Assembly: GCF_019218885.1 (NCBI RefSeq)
Contig: NZ_JAHUWT010000001.1
Coordinates: 992,001 to 1,056,000 of the forward strand
Direction of reading: 5' to 3'
Source of the DNA: Bordetella sp. BOR01
GTDB taxonomy: Bacteria; Pseudomonadota; Gammaproteobacteria; Burkholderiales; Burkholderiaceae_B
Length of the DNA stretch: 64,000 bases
Below the pieces are notes generated by a model that did not search any database, was not told where the DNA came from, and saw only the letters and a list, made by a program, of their open reading frames with translations. Shown here in pieces: positions 54,169-61,740 of this stretch. Both the position numbers and the translations under genes were made by a program. The stretch's first letter is position 1, and each line of letters starts with the position of its first letter.

Positions 54169-55347
54169 ATGATTTTTGCCCCGCTCGATCGTTTCACGGT
54201 TCTCGACTTGTCGCGCGTGCGTTCAGGCCCCACCGCGGTCCGGCAGTTCGCCGACTGGGGCGCCGATGTGATCAAGATCGAAGAGCCTAGCCAGGTCAAG
54301 GACGACAAGCCGGGCGGCGCCGCCAAGTTCAGCGATTACCAGAACACGCATCGCAACAAGCGCAGCCTGACGCTCAACCTGAAGCACCCCGAGGGCAAGG
54401 CGGTGTTCCTGGAACTGGTCAAGCGCGCCGACGTGCTGGTGGAAAACTACCGGCCGTCGGTCAAGCGCAAGCTGGGCATCGACTTCGAGTCGCTAAGGCA
54501 GATAAACCCCCGCCTGGTGTACGCCAGTATCTCGGGCTTCGGCCAGGATGGCCCATATGCCGACCGCCCCGGGTTGGATCAGATCGCCCAGGGCCTCGGC
54601 GGCCTGATGTCGGTCACCGGCGAGGCCGGCCGCGGTCCGATGCGTGCCGGCATCCCGATCGCCGACCTCAGCGCCGGCCTGTTCGCGGCCATCGGCATCC
54701 TGATGGCCCTGCTGGACCGCGAGCGGACCGGGCAGGGGCGTTGGGTGCATACCTCGCTCTTGCAGGCACAGGTCTGGATGATGGACTTCCAGGCCACGCG
54801 CTGGCTGATCGACGGCGAAGTGCCCGGCCAATCGGGCAACGATCATCCCACCAGCGCGCCCACGGGCGTGTATCCCACAGCCGATGGCTATATCAACATC
54901 GCGGCCATGGGGTCGGGCATGTACGCGCGGCTGTGCGAAGTGCTGGAAATGCCGGAAATGAACGGCGACCCGCGCTTTGCCTCGGCCGGCCTGCGGGTGG
55001 AAAACCGGGCCGACCTGAACCGCGAGATCATCGCGCGCACGCGCCGCCGCACCAGCGCGCAATGGATCGAGAACCTGAATGCCGCCGGCGTGCCCTGCGG
55101 GCCGATCCTGTCCATGGATACGGCGTTCCAGGATGAACAGGTGCGGCACCTGGCCATGACCCGGCGCGTCAGCCATCCGCAACGCGGCGGCATCGACATC
55201 ATGGCGCCGCCCGTGGTGTTCGATGGGGCCGAGATGCCGCCGGTAAGCGCCGCGCCTGAAACCGGCGCCCATTCCGACGAGATCCTGGGCTGGCTGGGGC
55301 TGGATGCCGCCGCGTGCGAGCGTTTGCGCGCCGCCGGGGCCGTGTGA
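54169..55347 (+). CDS. Family III CoA-transferase (CaiB/BaiF)
   Basis: A 392-residue family III CoA-transferase. It has RFTVLDLSRVRSGPTAVRQF, WGADVIKIEEPSQVKDDKPG and the catalytic aspartate D137 in RPGLDQIAQGLGGLMSVTGE. The C-terminal FQDEQVRHLAMTRRVSHPQR fits the family. ATG at 54169 follows AAGGTG; ATG at 54154 is in frame but unsupported. First gene of a unit with a GntR regulator, an enoyl-CoA hydratase and a Bug receptor, parallel in content to the IclR-controlled cluster. Confidence 0.9.
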   Translation: MIFAPLDRFTVLDLSRVRSGPTAVRQFADWGADVIKIEEPSQVKDDKPGGAAKFSDYQNTHRNKRSLTLNLKHPEGKAVFLELVKRADVLVENYRPSVKRKLGIDFESLRQINPRLVYASISGFGQDGPYADRPGLDQIAQGLGGLMSVTGEAGRGPMRAGIPIADLSAGLFAAIGILMALLDRERTGQGRWVHTSLLQAQVWMMDFQATRWLIDGEVPGQSGNDHPTSAPTGVYPTADGYINIAAMGSGMYARLCEVLEMPEMNGDPRFASAGLRVENRADLNREIIARTRRRTSAQWIENLNAAGVPCGPILSMDTAFQDEQVRHLAMTRRVSHPQRGGIDIMAPPVVFDGAEMPPVSAAPETGAHSDEILGWLGLDAAACERLRAAGAV

Positions 55348-55386
55348 CACCATCGCCATTTTCCACGTTCATCCGTCAGGAATTCC

Positions 55387-56151
55387 ATGGCCCGCCCGAA
55401 ACCCTTGCCCGATTCGCTGTTCGACAGCCTGGACCGGCCCGACAATCTACCTGACGAGATCGCCCAGCAGATCCGCCAGAAGATCATCAGCCAGGCTTTC
55501 GAACCGGGCCAGCGCCTGCCCACCGAACTGGAGCTGTCCCAGTCGTTCGGCGTCAGCCGCAATGTGGTGCGCGAGGCCATCGCGCGCCTGAAGCTGTCGG
55601 GCTACATCGAGACGCGGCGCGGGGTCGGCAGCTTCGTGGCGGCCGAGCCCGGCCAGCACAACTTCGAGATACTGCCGTCCGACCTGCTGCATGCCGATGC
55701 GCTGGAGCAGGTCTACCAACTGCGCGTCGAGATCGAGGCCGGCGCGGCGGCATTGGCCGCGCAGCAGCGCACCGAGGTGCAACTGGACACGCTGCGCCAG
55801 GCACTGGCGCGGGTGGACGCCGCCGGCGGCGACTGGCGCCACGGCGCCGACCGCGCCCTGGATTTCCATATGGTGGTTTGCCAAGCCACCAACAATCCGT
55901 ATTTCGTCAGGCTGCTGTCGCTGTTCGGGCGGGCCATCGGCGATGCCGTGCGCACGCTGCGCTACGGCAGTACCGGCACCGACCGCGTGGCACAGATCGA
56001 GGCCGAGCACCATCGCATTTTCGACGCGATCGTCGCGCGCGACAGCGACGCCGCGCGCGCCGCCATGCGCCAGCATCTTTCCAACGGCATGCAGCGCCGG
56101 CGCGCGCTGCTGCAATCCGAACAAGACCCGAATCAGGCAGGCACCCCATGA
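55387..56151 (+). CDS. FadR-type GntR-family regulator
   Basis: A 254-residue FadR/FCD regulator. The winged helix reads DEIAQQIRQKIISQAFEPGQ, then LPTELELSQSFGVSRNVVRE and LKLSGYIETRRGVGSFV. The FCD domain contains QVYQLRVEIEAGAAALAAQQ and HMVVCQATNNPYFVRL, the latter with a metal-binding His/Asn pattern. It lies inside the CoA-transferase unit; the matching TGT-N3-ACA dyad before that unit is its probable site. The stop overlaps the hydratase start by ATGA. Confidence 0.92.
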   Translation: MARPKPLPDSLFDSLDRPDNLPDEIAQQIRQKIISQAFEPGQRLPTELELSQSFGVSRNVVREAIARLKLSGYIETRRGVGSFVAAEPGQHNFEILPSDLLHADALEQVYQLRVEIEAGAAALAAQQRTEVQLDTLRQALARVDAAGGDWRHGADRALDFHMVVCQATNNPYFVRLLSLFGRAIGDAVRTLRYGSTGTDRVAQIEAEHHRIFDAIVARDSDAARAAMRQHLSNGMQRRRALLQSEQDPNQAGTP

Positions 56152-56963
56152 CATCCGAACGCATTCTGCAAGACCGCATCACCGAGAACCTTGTCGTCGA
56201 GAAACGCGGCCCGGCAGGCTGGATCACGTTCAACGATCCGGGCCGGCACAACGCGGTGTCGTACGCCATGTGGGAAGGCCTGCCTATTGCGTTGCAGGCG
56301 CTGGCCGAAGACCCGGCCATCCGGCTGGTGGTGTTGACCGGCGCCGGTGAGCGCGCATTCGTCAGCGGCGCCAATATCTCGCAGTTCGATACGCTGCGCG
56401 CGGGCGAAGACGCAGTGCAGGCGTACGAAAAAGTCGCCGAGGCGGCGCAGTTGGCGCTGTATGACTACGACAAGCCCACGGTGGCGCGCATCAAGGGCTA
56501 CTGCATCGGCGGCGGCCTGAATATCGCGCTGTGCTGCGACGTGCGCATCGCCTCGGACGACAGTTCGTTCGCCATCCCGGCCGGCAAGCTGGGGCTGGGC
56601 TACCGCATGACGGCCATCCGCAACCTGGTGACGACGGTAGGCCCCGCGCGCGCGCTGGAAATCTTCCTGACGGCGGCGCGCTACACAGCCGCCGAGGCCG
56701 AGGCGCGCGGGCTGCTGCATCAGGTGGTCGGCGCGGCCGACCTGGATGCGGCGGTGCAGGACTCGATCGCGAAGATCGGCGCCAACGCGCCGCTGACCCT
56801 GCATGCCGGCAAGAAGATGATCCGCCAGATGCAGCAGTTGGGCCCCGAAGTCGACCTGCAGGCCATGAACCGGCTGGTGATGGCCTGCTTCGAGAGCAAT
56901 GACTACCGCGAAGGACGCAAGGCCTTCGCCGAGAAGCGGGCGCCGGTGTTCACCGGCACCTGA
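56148..56963 (+). CDS. Enoyl-CoA hydratase/isomerase family protein
   Basis: A 271-residue crotonase-fold protein. GWITFNDPGRHNAVSYAMWE, GAGERAFVSGANISQFDTLR and the oxyanion segment GYCIGGGLNIALCCDVRIAS are visible. PAGKLGLGYRMTAIRNLVTT occupies the catalytic loop and lacks the second Glu of classic hydratases. It may act on the CoA ester produced by the CoA-transferase two genes upstream. A GC hairpin follows the stop. Confidence 0.88.
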   Translation: MTSERILQDRITENLVVEKRGPAGWITFNDPGRHNAVSYAMWEGLPIALQALAEDPAIRLVVLTGAGERAFVSGANISQFDTLRAGEDAVQAYEKVAEAAQLALYDYDKPTVARIKGYCIGGGLNIALCCDVRIASDDSSFAIPAGKLGLGYRMTAIRNLVTTVGPARALEIFLTAARYTAAEAEARGLLHQVVGAADLDAAVQDSIAKIGANAPLTLHAGKKMIRQMQQLGPEVDLQAMNRLVMACFESNDYREGRKAFAEKRAPVFTGT

Positions 56964-56965
56964 AC

Positions 56966-56990
56966 CCCGGCCGCGCGGTAAGCGGCCGGG
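56966..56990 (+). terminator. GC hairpin after the enoyl-CoA hydratase gene
   Basis: A perfect 9-bp stem (56966-56974 with 56982-56990) with a 7-base loop is followed by a short T-run. A moderate terminator that may reduce readthrough into the Bug gene. Confidence 0.5.
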
Positions 56991-57160
56991 CGTTTCACCT
57001 ACACCTGTACCTGATTGCCGGGCGCCTGCCCCGGCAGGGCCGCGTGCGCTCGCCACGCGGGGATGGCGGCTGCCTTCGCGCCGGCGTCCCGATCCGCGGG
57101 CTGCCCGGGCCATGTGTCACGGCCCTCATGAAGCAGATTCAGCACAATACGGAGACAAGC

Positions 57161-58147
57161 ATGAAAGGCATACGCATGAAACGCTTCCTGGCCGTCCTGG
57201 CCATGGCGGGCGCGGCCGGCGGCCTGCCCGCGGCCCGGGCCGCGTATCCCGACCAGCCGATACGCATCGTGGTCGGCTATGCCGCCGGCGGCACCACCGA
57301 TATCCTGGCGCGGGTACTGGGCGAGCAACTGGGCAAGGAGCTCAAGCAATCGATCATCGTCGAGAACAAGCCCGGCGCGGCCGGTAATATCGCCGCTTCG
57401 TACGTGCAGGATTCGCGGCCCGACGGCTACACCTTGTTCATGGCGACGGTGTCCAGCCATGGCATCAATCCGGCGCTCTACCAGCGCACGCTGGGCTATG
57501 ACCCGCTGGGCGGCTTCACGCCCGTGGCGATGGTCGCGTCGATTCCGCTGGTGCTGGTCACCAACCCCAAGCTGCCGGCCAAGAGCGTGGACGAACTGGT
57601 GGCCCTGGCCAGATCCAAGCCGGGCGAACTGAACTATTCGTCCAGCGGCAATGGCTCACCGGTGCACTTGGCCGGGGCCATGTTCGCGCAGCAGGCGCAC
57701 CTGGACCTGGTGCACGTCCCGTACCGCGGCGGCGCGCTGGCCAACACGGCGGTGATGAGCGGCGAGGCGCAATTCAGTTTTGCCACGCTGCCCGGCGCCA
57801 TGTCGCAAGTGAAGGCCGGCAATTTGCGCGCCCTGGCGGTCACCACGCAGGAACGGTCACCGCAGTTGCCCGATGTGCCCGCGCTGGGCGAGAACGCCGC
57901 CTTCCAGGGCTACGACATCAATACGTGGAACGCGCTGCTGGCGCCGCGCGGCACGCCGCAAGCGGTGGTGGACACGCTGAGCGCGGCAATCAAGAAAGCC
58001 ATGAGTGCGCCCAGCCTGCGGCAGCATTTCGAGAAAGAAGGCGCCGTGCCCACCGCCAGCACGCCCGCCGAACTGGAAAGTTTCATCCGTGGCGAGCTCG
58101 ACAAATGGGCCGGGGTCGTCAAGTCGGTGAACATCCGCGTCGATTGA
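57161..58147 (+). CDS. Bug-family (TctC) periplasmic solute receptor
   Basis: A 328-residue receptor. The signal peptide MKGIRMKRFLAVLAMAGAAG ends in AARAAYPD, and the mature protein has QPIRIVVGYAAGGTTDILAR, NKPGAAGNIAASYV and NYSSSGNGSPVHLAGAMFAQ, all standard Bug segments. It would bind a carboxylate for uptake or sensing, probably the substrate of the CoA-transferase/hydratase unit just upstream. GGAG precedes ATG at 57161; the second ATG at 57176 is less likely. No TctAB genes adjoin it. Confidence 0.92.
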   Translation: MKGIRMKRFLAVLAMAGAAGGLPAARAAYPDQPIRIVVGYAAGGTTDILARVLGEQLGKELKQSIIVENKPGAAGNIAASYVQDSRPDGYTLFMATVSSHGINPALYQRTLGYDPLGGFTPVAMVASIPLVLVTNPKLPAKSVDELVALARSKPGELNYSSSGNGSPVHLAGAMFAQQAHLDLVHVPYRGGALANTAVMSGEAQFSFATLPGAMSQVKAGNLRALAVTTQERSPQLPDVPALGENAAFQGYDINTWNALLAPRGTPQAVVDTLSAAIKKAMSAPSLRQHFEKEGAVPTASTPAELESFIRGELDKWAGVVKSVNIRVD

Positions 58148-58170
58148 GCCGGGCGCGGCGCCGACGGAAA

Positions 58171-58572
58171 TCAACCGCCGCCCAGCAGGTCGTAGGAATC
58201 GAGCAGCGCATAGACGATTTCCGGCTTGCGTTCCAGCCCGCGGCGAATGGCGGCGGGCAAGGTCTGCCGGGTCTTGCTGCACAGGCCCGGCAGGCTTGCG
58301 ATCTCGATGTGCAGGCCGCGCACGGTGCGCACTTCATTGGCGCCGGGCGCGATGGTGAGGGCAACGCCCAGCTGGGCGCGCATCAGTTCCTGCATGCGAC
58401 GCAAGTCATCCAGGCTGGCCAGGTTTTCCAGGCGCGCCACCAGTTTTTTTTCTTCTTCGCGGGTCAGGCGCAGGATGCGGATATCGCCGCCAGGCGTGGC
58501 CAGCAGCCTGTCGCGATCGCAGACACAGGCTCCCGGGGGGCATTCCTGGCGCAGGGGAAACGAAGCATTCAT
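58171..58572 (-). CDS. Hypothetical protein with an N-terminal Cys cluster
   Basis: A 133-residue protein that I do not recognise. It begins with RQECPPGACVCDRDRLLATP, a C-x4-C-x-C pattern that might hold metal. A charged helix (LTREEEKKLVARLENLASLD, then DLRRMQELMRAQLGV) and a C-terminal part ending in DSYDLLGGG follow. There is no signal peptide and no membrane helix. It starts 33 bases downstream of the TRAP permease gene on the same strand and could be the last gene of that operon. Confidence 0.65.
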   Translation of the reverse strand: MNASFPLRQECPPGACVCDRDRLLATPGGDIRILRLTREEEKKLVARLENLASLDDLRRMQELMRAQLGVALTIAPGANEVRTVRGLHIEIASLPGLCSKTRQTLPAAIRRGLERKPEIVYALLDSYDLLGGG

Positions 58573-58605
58573 AACGCCAGCAACGGTATCACACGCGGCG
58601 GCCGG

Positions 58606-59883
58606 CTACTTGGCGTAGACCAGATCGCGCAGCCCCAGCGACAGGCCCGGCCAATAGGTGATCACCATCAAGCAGGCGATCACCACCAGCACGAAGGGAA
58701 TCAGCGGCTTGACCAGGCGTTCGAGCGGCAGCTTGGCCACTGCGCAGGCGGCAAACAGGTTGACGCCGAACGGCGGCGTGATCATGCCCAGCGCCAGGTT
58801 GACCACCATGATGACGCCGAAATGCACGGGCTCGACGCCGAACTGCATGGCCACCGGCAGCAGCAGGGGGGCCAGCACCACCACCGAGGCCGAGGTCTCG
58901 ATGAACATGCCGATGACGAACAGTGCGGCATTGACGCCCAGCAGGAAAGTGATCTTGTCGTGGAACAATTGCGCCAGCCAGGCGCCCAGCGCGTCGGGCA
59001 CCCCGGCACGGTTGAGCAGGAAGCTGAATACGCCGGCGTTGGCGATGATGAACATGATCACCGAGGTGGATATCACCGAGCGGTGCAGCGTCTGGGACAG
59101 CGTGCGGAAGCTGAGCCGGCCATAGACGAACTTGCCGACCACCACGGCGTACATCACCGCCACCACCGAGGCCTCGGTGGGCGTGAAGATGCCGCCATAG
59201 ATGCCGCCCAGGATGATCACGGGCATCATCAGCGCCAGCCAGGCGCGCTTGAAAGCCGGCCACAGCGGCAGCCTGCCTTCGCCGTCCAGCTTGCCCAGGC
59301 CGTGGCGCTTGGCATACAGCCACACATACAGCATCAACGCGCCGCCGATCAGGATGCCGGGCAAGACACCGGCAATGAACAGCTCGCCGGTGGACGTGTC
59401 GGTGGACACGGCGAACAGGATCATCGGGATCGACGGCGGGATGATCACGCCCAGCTCGGCCGCGCTGGCCTGCAGCGACGCCGCGAATGGCGCCGGATAG
59501 CCATGGCGGATCATCGCCGGGATCAGGATCGCGCCGACGGCGAAGGTGGTGGCCACGCTGGAACCGGCCACGGCCGCGAAAATCATGCAGGTCAGCACGC
59601 AGGTGCATGCCAGGCCGCCCTGGACACCGCCCACCACGCTTTTCGCGAACTCGACCATGCGGTCCGATATGCCGCCTGCTTCCATCAGGTTGCCGGCCAG
59701 GATGAAGAAGGGCACCGCCACCAGCGGGTACTTGTCCAGCGCCGCGTACAGCTGCTGCGCCACCACCAGCCAGGGCAGGCCGGCCAGCGACACCCCGGTC
59801 AGGCTGGCCAGGCCGATCGCGATCGCCACGGGCACTGACAGCCCGAAGAAGATCAGCATCGTCAGAATCATCAATTGGGACAT
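58606..59883 (-). CDS. dctM: TRAP transporter large permease (DctM)
   Basis: A 425-residue integral membrane protein with about twelve hydrophobic helices. Family features are FGLSVPVAIAIGLASLTGVS, PFFILAGNLMEAGGISDRMV, GSSVATTFAVGAILIPAMIR and MITPPFGVNLFAACAVAKLP. It forms the sodium-coupled transport channel of the DctPQM system for a C4-dicarboxylate or other organic acid. A palindromic repeat of about 70 bases separates it from dctQ. Confidence 0.94.
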   Translation of the reverse strand: MSQLMILTMLIFFGLSVPVAIAIGLASLTGVSLAGLPWLVVAQQLYAALDKYPLVAVPFFILAGNLMEAGGISDRMVEFAKSVVGGVQGGLACTCVLTCMIFAAVAGSSVATTFAVGAILIPAMIRHGYPAPFAASLQASAAELGVIIPPSIPMILFAVSTDTSTGELFIAGVLPGILIGGALMLYVWLYAKRHGLGKLDGEGRLPLWPAFKRAWLALMMPVIILGGIYGGIFTPTEASVVAVMYAVVVGKFVYGRLSFRTLSQTLHRSVISTSVIMFIIANAGVFSFLLNRAGVPDALGAWLAQLFHDKITFLLGVNAALFVIGMFIETSASVVVLAPLLLPVAMQFGVEPVHFGVIMVVNLALGMITPPFGVNLFAACAVAKLPLERLVKPLIPFVLVVIACLMVITYWPGLSLGLRDLVYAK

Positions 59884-59983
59884 GGCAAACAGCCTATATG
59901 GTCAGTGCGTATCAGTTTTTCATTGCGCTACGGCCCACCCAGCGTCGCATGAAGCAGGCGCGGGCTCGACCGGGGACGCCGCG

Positions 59984-60054
59984 GAGCCGGCTTTGCCGGT
60001 CCGCCAGCGTCGCCCCCTTGAGGGGGGAGCGCGCAGCGCTTCGGGGGTGGGTCT
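59984..60054. repeat. Genus-type palindromic repeat inside the TRAP operon
   Basis: Several short hairpins in a row: GCCGGC/GCCGGT around 59986-60000, CCCCC-TTGA-GGGGG at 60013-60027, and a GCGCGCAGCGC stretch at 60030-60040. From memory the whole matches an intergenic repeat common in Bordetella and Achromobacter. It fills the gap between dctQ and dctM and may change their expression ratio. Confidence 0.65.
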
Positions 60055-60059
60055 CACTC

Positions 60060-60560
60060 TCAGCCTTGTGCGTCGTTGCGCACCGGGGCGGGTTCGTCGG
60101 CGCCGAGCAGCCAGCGCGCCAGCACGGCAAGGGCCGCCAGCGAGGCGCCCACGGGAATCGCCAGGTAGATCCAGGAAATCGAGATATCCAGGCTGGGCAC
60201 GTTCTGGAAACGCACCCGGTAGGTCATGTGTCCGCCGATCCAGGCGATGAACACCAGGAAGGCGATGCACGTGACGGCGATCAGGTGTTCCAGCGCGCGC
60301 TGCTTGCCGCCCTGCAACAGGTTGTGCAGCAGTTCCACGCTGATCATCGCGCCATGGCGAAAGGCCAGGGCGATGCCCAGCAGCACCGTCCAGATCAGCA
60401 GCGCGCGGGTCAGCACCTCGCTCCAGTCAGAGGGCTCGTGCAGGACGAAGCGGGCGATAACCTGGTAGAAAGCGGCGGCCGCGGCGGCCACCAGCAAGAT
60501 CTGGGCGATGACCGACACGCCCTTGAACAGGGAGCGTTCGGCAAGACTGAGCAAGCGCAT
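60060..60560 (-). CDS. dctQ: TRAP transporter small permease (DctQ)
   Basis: A 166-residue protein with four hydrophobic helices and the DctQ pattern YQVIARFVLHEPSDWSEVLT, then RALLIWTVLLGIALAFRHGA and the late WIYLAIPVGASLAALAVLA. It binds DctM to form the membrane complex. It lies between dctP and dctM; the gap to dctM holds a repeat, so it is not translationally coupled to it. Confidence 0.92.
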   Translation of the reverse strand: MRLLSLAERSLFKGVSVIAQILLVAAAAAAFYQVIARFVLHEPSDWSEVLTRALLIWTVLLGIALAFRHGAMISVELLHNLLQGGKQRALEHLIAVTCIAFLVFIAWIGGHMTYRVRFQNVPSLDISISWIYLAIPVGASLAALAVLARWLLGADEPAPVRNDAQG

Positions 60561-60653
60561 GGTGAGTTCCGGATGCGGAGATGGCGTCGGTGCTGAATGG
60601 GGCGGACAGGTGGCCGGGCCGCGCGCGGCAGCCCGGCCCGGCCGGGGCCGGCC

Positions 60654-61631
60654 TTACTTCGTGTCGCGGATCGCCTCGATCAGCTTCTTGTCGTATTTCT
60701 TGTAGTACTCGGCGTAGGCGGGTTCCACCGCGGCGGCGAAGGCATCGCGGTCGACATCGGTGGTGACTTCCATGCCTTCCTTGCGCAATTGTTCGACGCC
60801 GGTTTTCTCGATGTTGTCGACGTAGTCGCGCATGGCCTGGGCCGAAGCCTTGCCGGCCTGCTGGAAGCTGGCCTTCTCGGCGTCGGACAGGCCTTCATAC
60901 ACATTGGCCGACATCAGCACCAGGGCCGGGCCGTACACGTGGCCGGTCAGCGACAGGTATTTTTGTATTTGCGACAGCTTGGCCGAGGTGATCACCGACA
61001 GCGGGTTTTCCTGGCCGTCGATGGTGCCTTGCTGCAAGGCGGTGGCCACTTCAGGCCAGGCCATGGGAGTGGGCAGGATGCCGATGGCGCGGAAGGCCGA
61101 AATATGGATGGGGTTCTCGGTGGTGCGGATCTTCAGGCCCTTGGCGTCGGCCGGCGTCTTTACCGGGCGCACGTTGTTGGTCAGGTGGCGAAAGCCTTGC
61201 TCGCCCCAGGCCAGCGCGATGATGCCGCGGTCCGGGAACTTGGCCAGCATGTCCTGGCCGATCTGGCTGTCGAGCACCTTGCGGGCGTGCTGCAGGTCGC
61301 GCAGCAGGAAGGGAATATCGAAGACGCCCGTCTCGGGCACGAAGTTCAGGGTGGCGCCGGTGGACACGATGGCCAGGTCGATGGTGCCGATCTGCAGGCC
61401 TTCGATCACTTCGCGTTCGCCGCCCAGCGCGCTATTGGCGAACTGCTGGACTTTGTACTTGCCGTTGCTGGACGCCTCGATGGATTTGGCGAAGGCGTCG
61501 GCGCCGGCACCATAGTGCGACGACGTCGATAGGGCATACGCCATCTTCAGCGTATTCTGGGCGGCTGCGGGCAGCGCGGCGGTGGCGGCGCAGGCAGCCA
61601 GGATGGTGGCGGCAAGCCAAGTCTTACGCAT
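60654..61631 (-). CDS. dctP: TRAP transporter solute-binding protein (DctP)
   Basis: A 325-residue periplasmic receptor. The signal peptide MRKTWLAATILAACAATAAL ends at PAAAQ; next come LKMAYALSTSSHYGAGADAF and the typical GTIDLAIVSTGATLNFVPET and IRTTENPIHISAFRAIG, the last holding the carboxylate-binding Arg. The late EVATALQQGTIDGQENPLSV is a strong family marker. It captures an organic acid for DctQM. It is the first gene of the minus-strand TRAP operon, divergent from the permease at 61741. Confidence 0.94.
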   Translation of the reverse strand: MRKTWLAATILAACAATAALPAAAQNTLKMAYALSTSSHYGAGADAFAKSIEASSNGKYKVQQFANSALGGEREVIEGLQIGTIDLAIVSTGATLNFVPETGVFDIPFLLRDLQHARKVLDSQIGQDMLAKFPDRGIIALAWGEQGFRHLTNNVRPVKTPADAKGLKIRTTENPIHISAFRAIGILPTPMAWPEVATALQQGTIDGQENPLSVITSAKLSQIQKYLSLTGHVYGPALVLMSANVYEGLSDAEKASFQQAGKASAQAMRDYVDNIEKTGVEQLRKEGMEVTTDVDRDAFAAAVEPAYAEYYKKYDKKLIEAIRDTK

Positions 61632-61740
61632 GGTGTCTTCTCCGGGGAACAAATATTGGTATTGGCGCATCGCATGTTACGCCCAGCGCGAATGATAGCG
61701 GGATTCCCCTGACAAACAGACCATTGGTTACCATTGCAAA

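Noticed and set aside
56964-57160. A frame extending the second Bug gene upstream to 57044
   Set aside because: It precedes a good signal peptide with GGAG at 57161 and crosses a hairpin; no homology in the extra residues.
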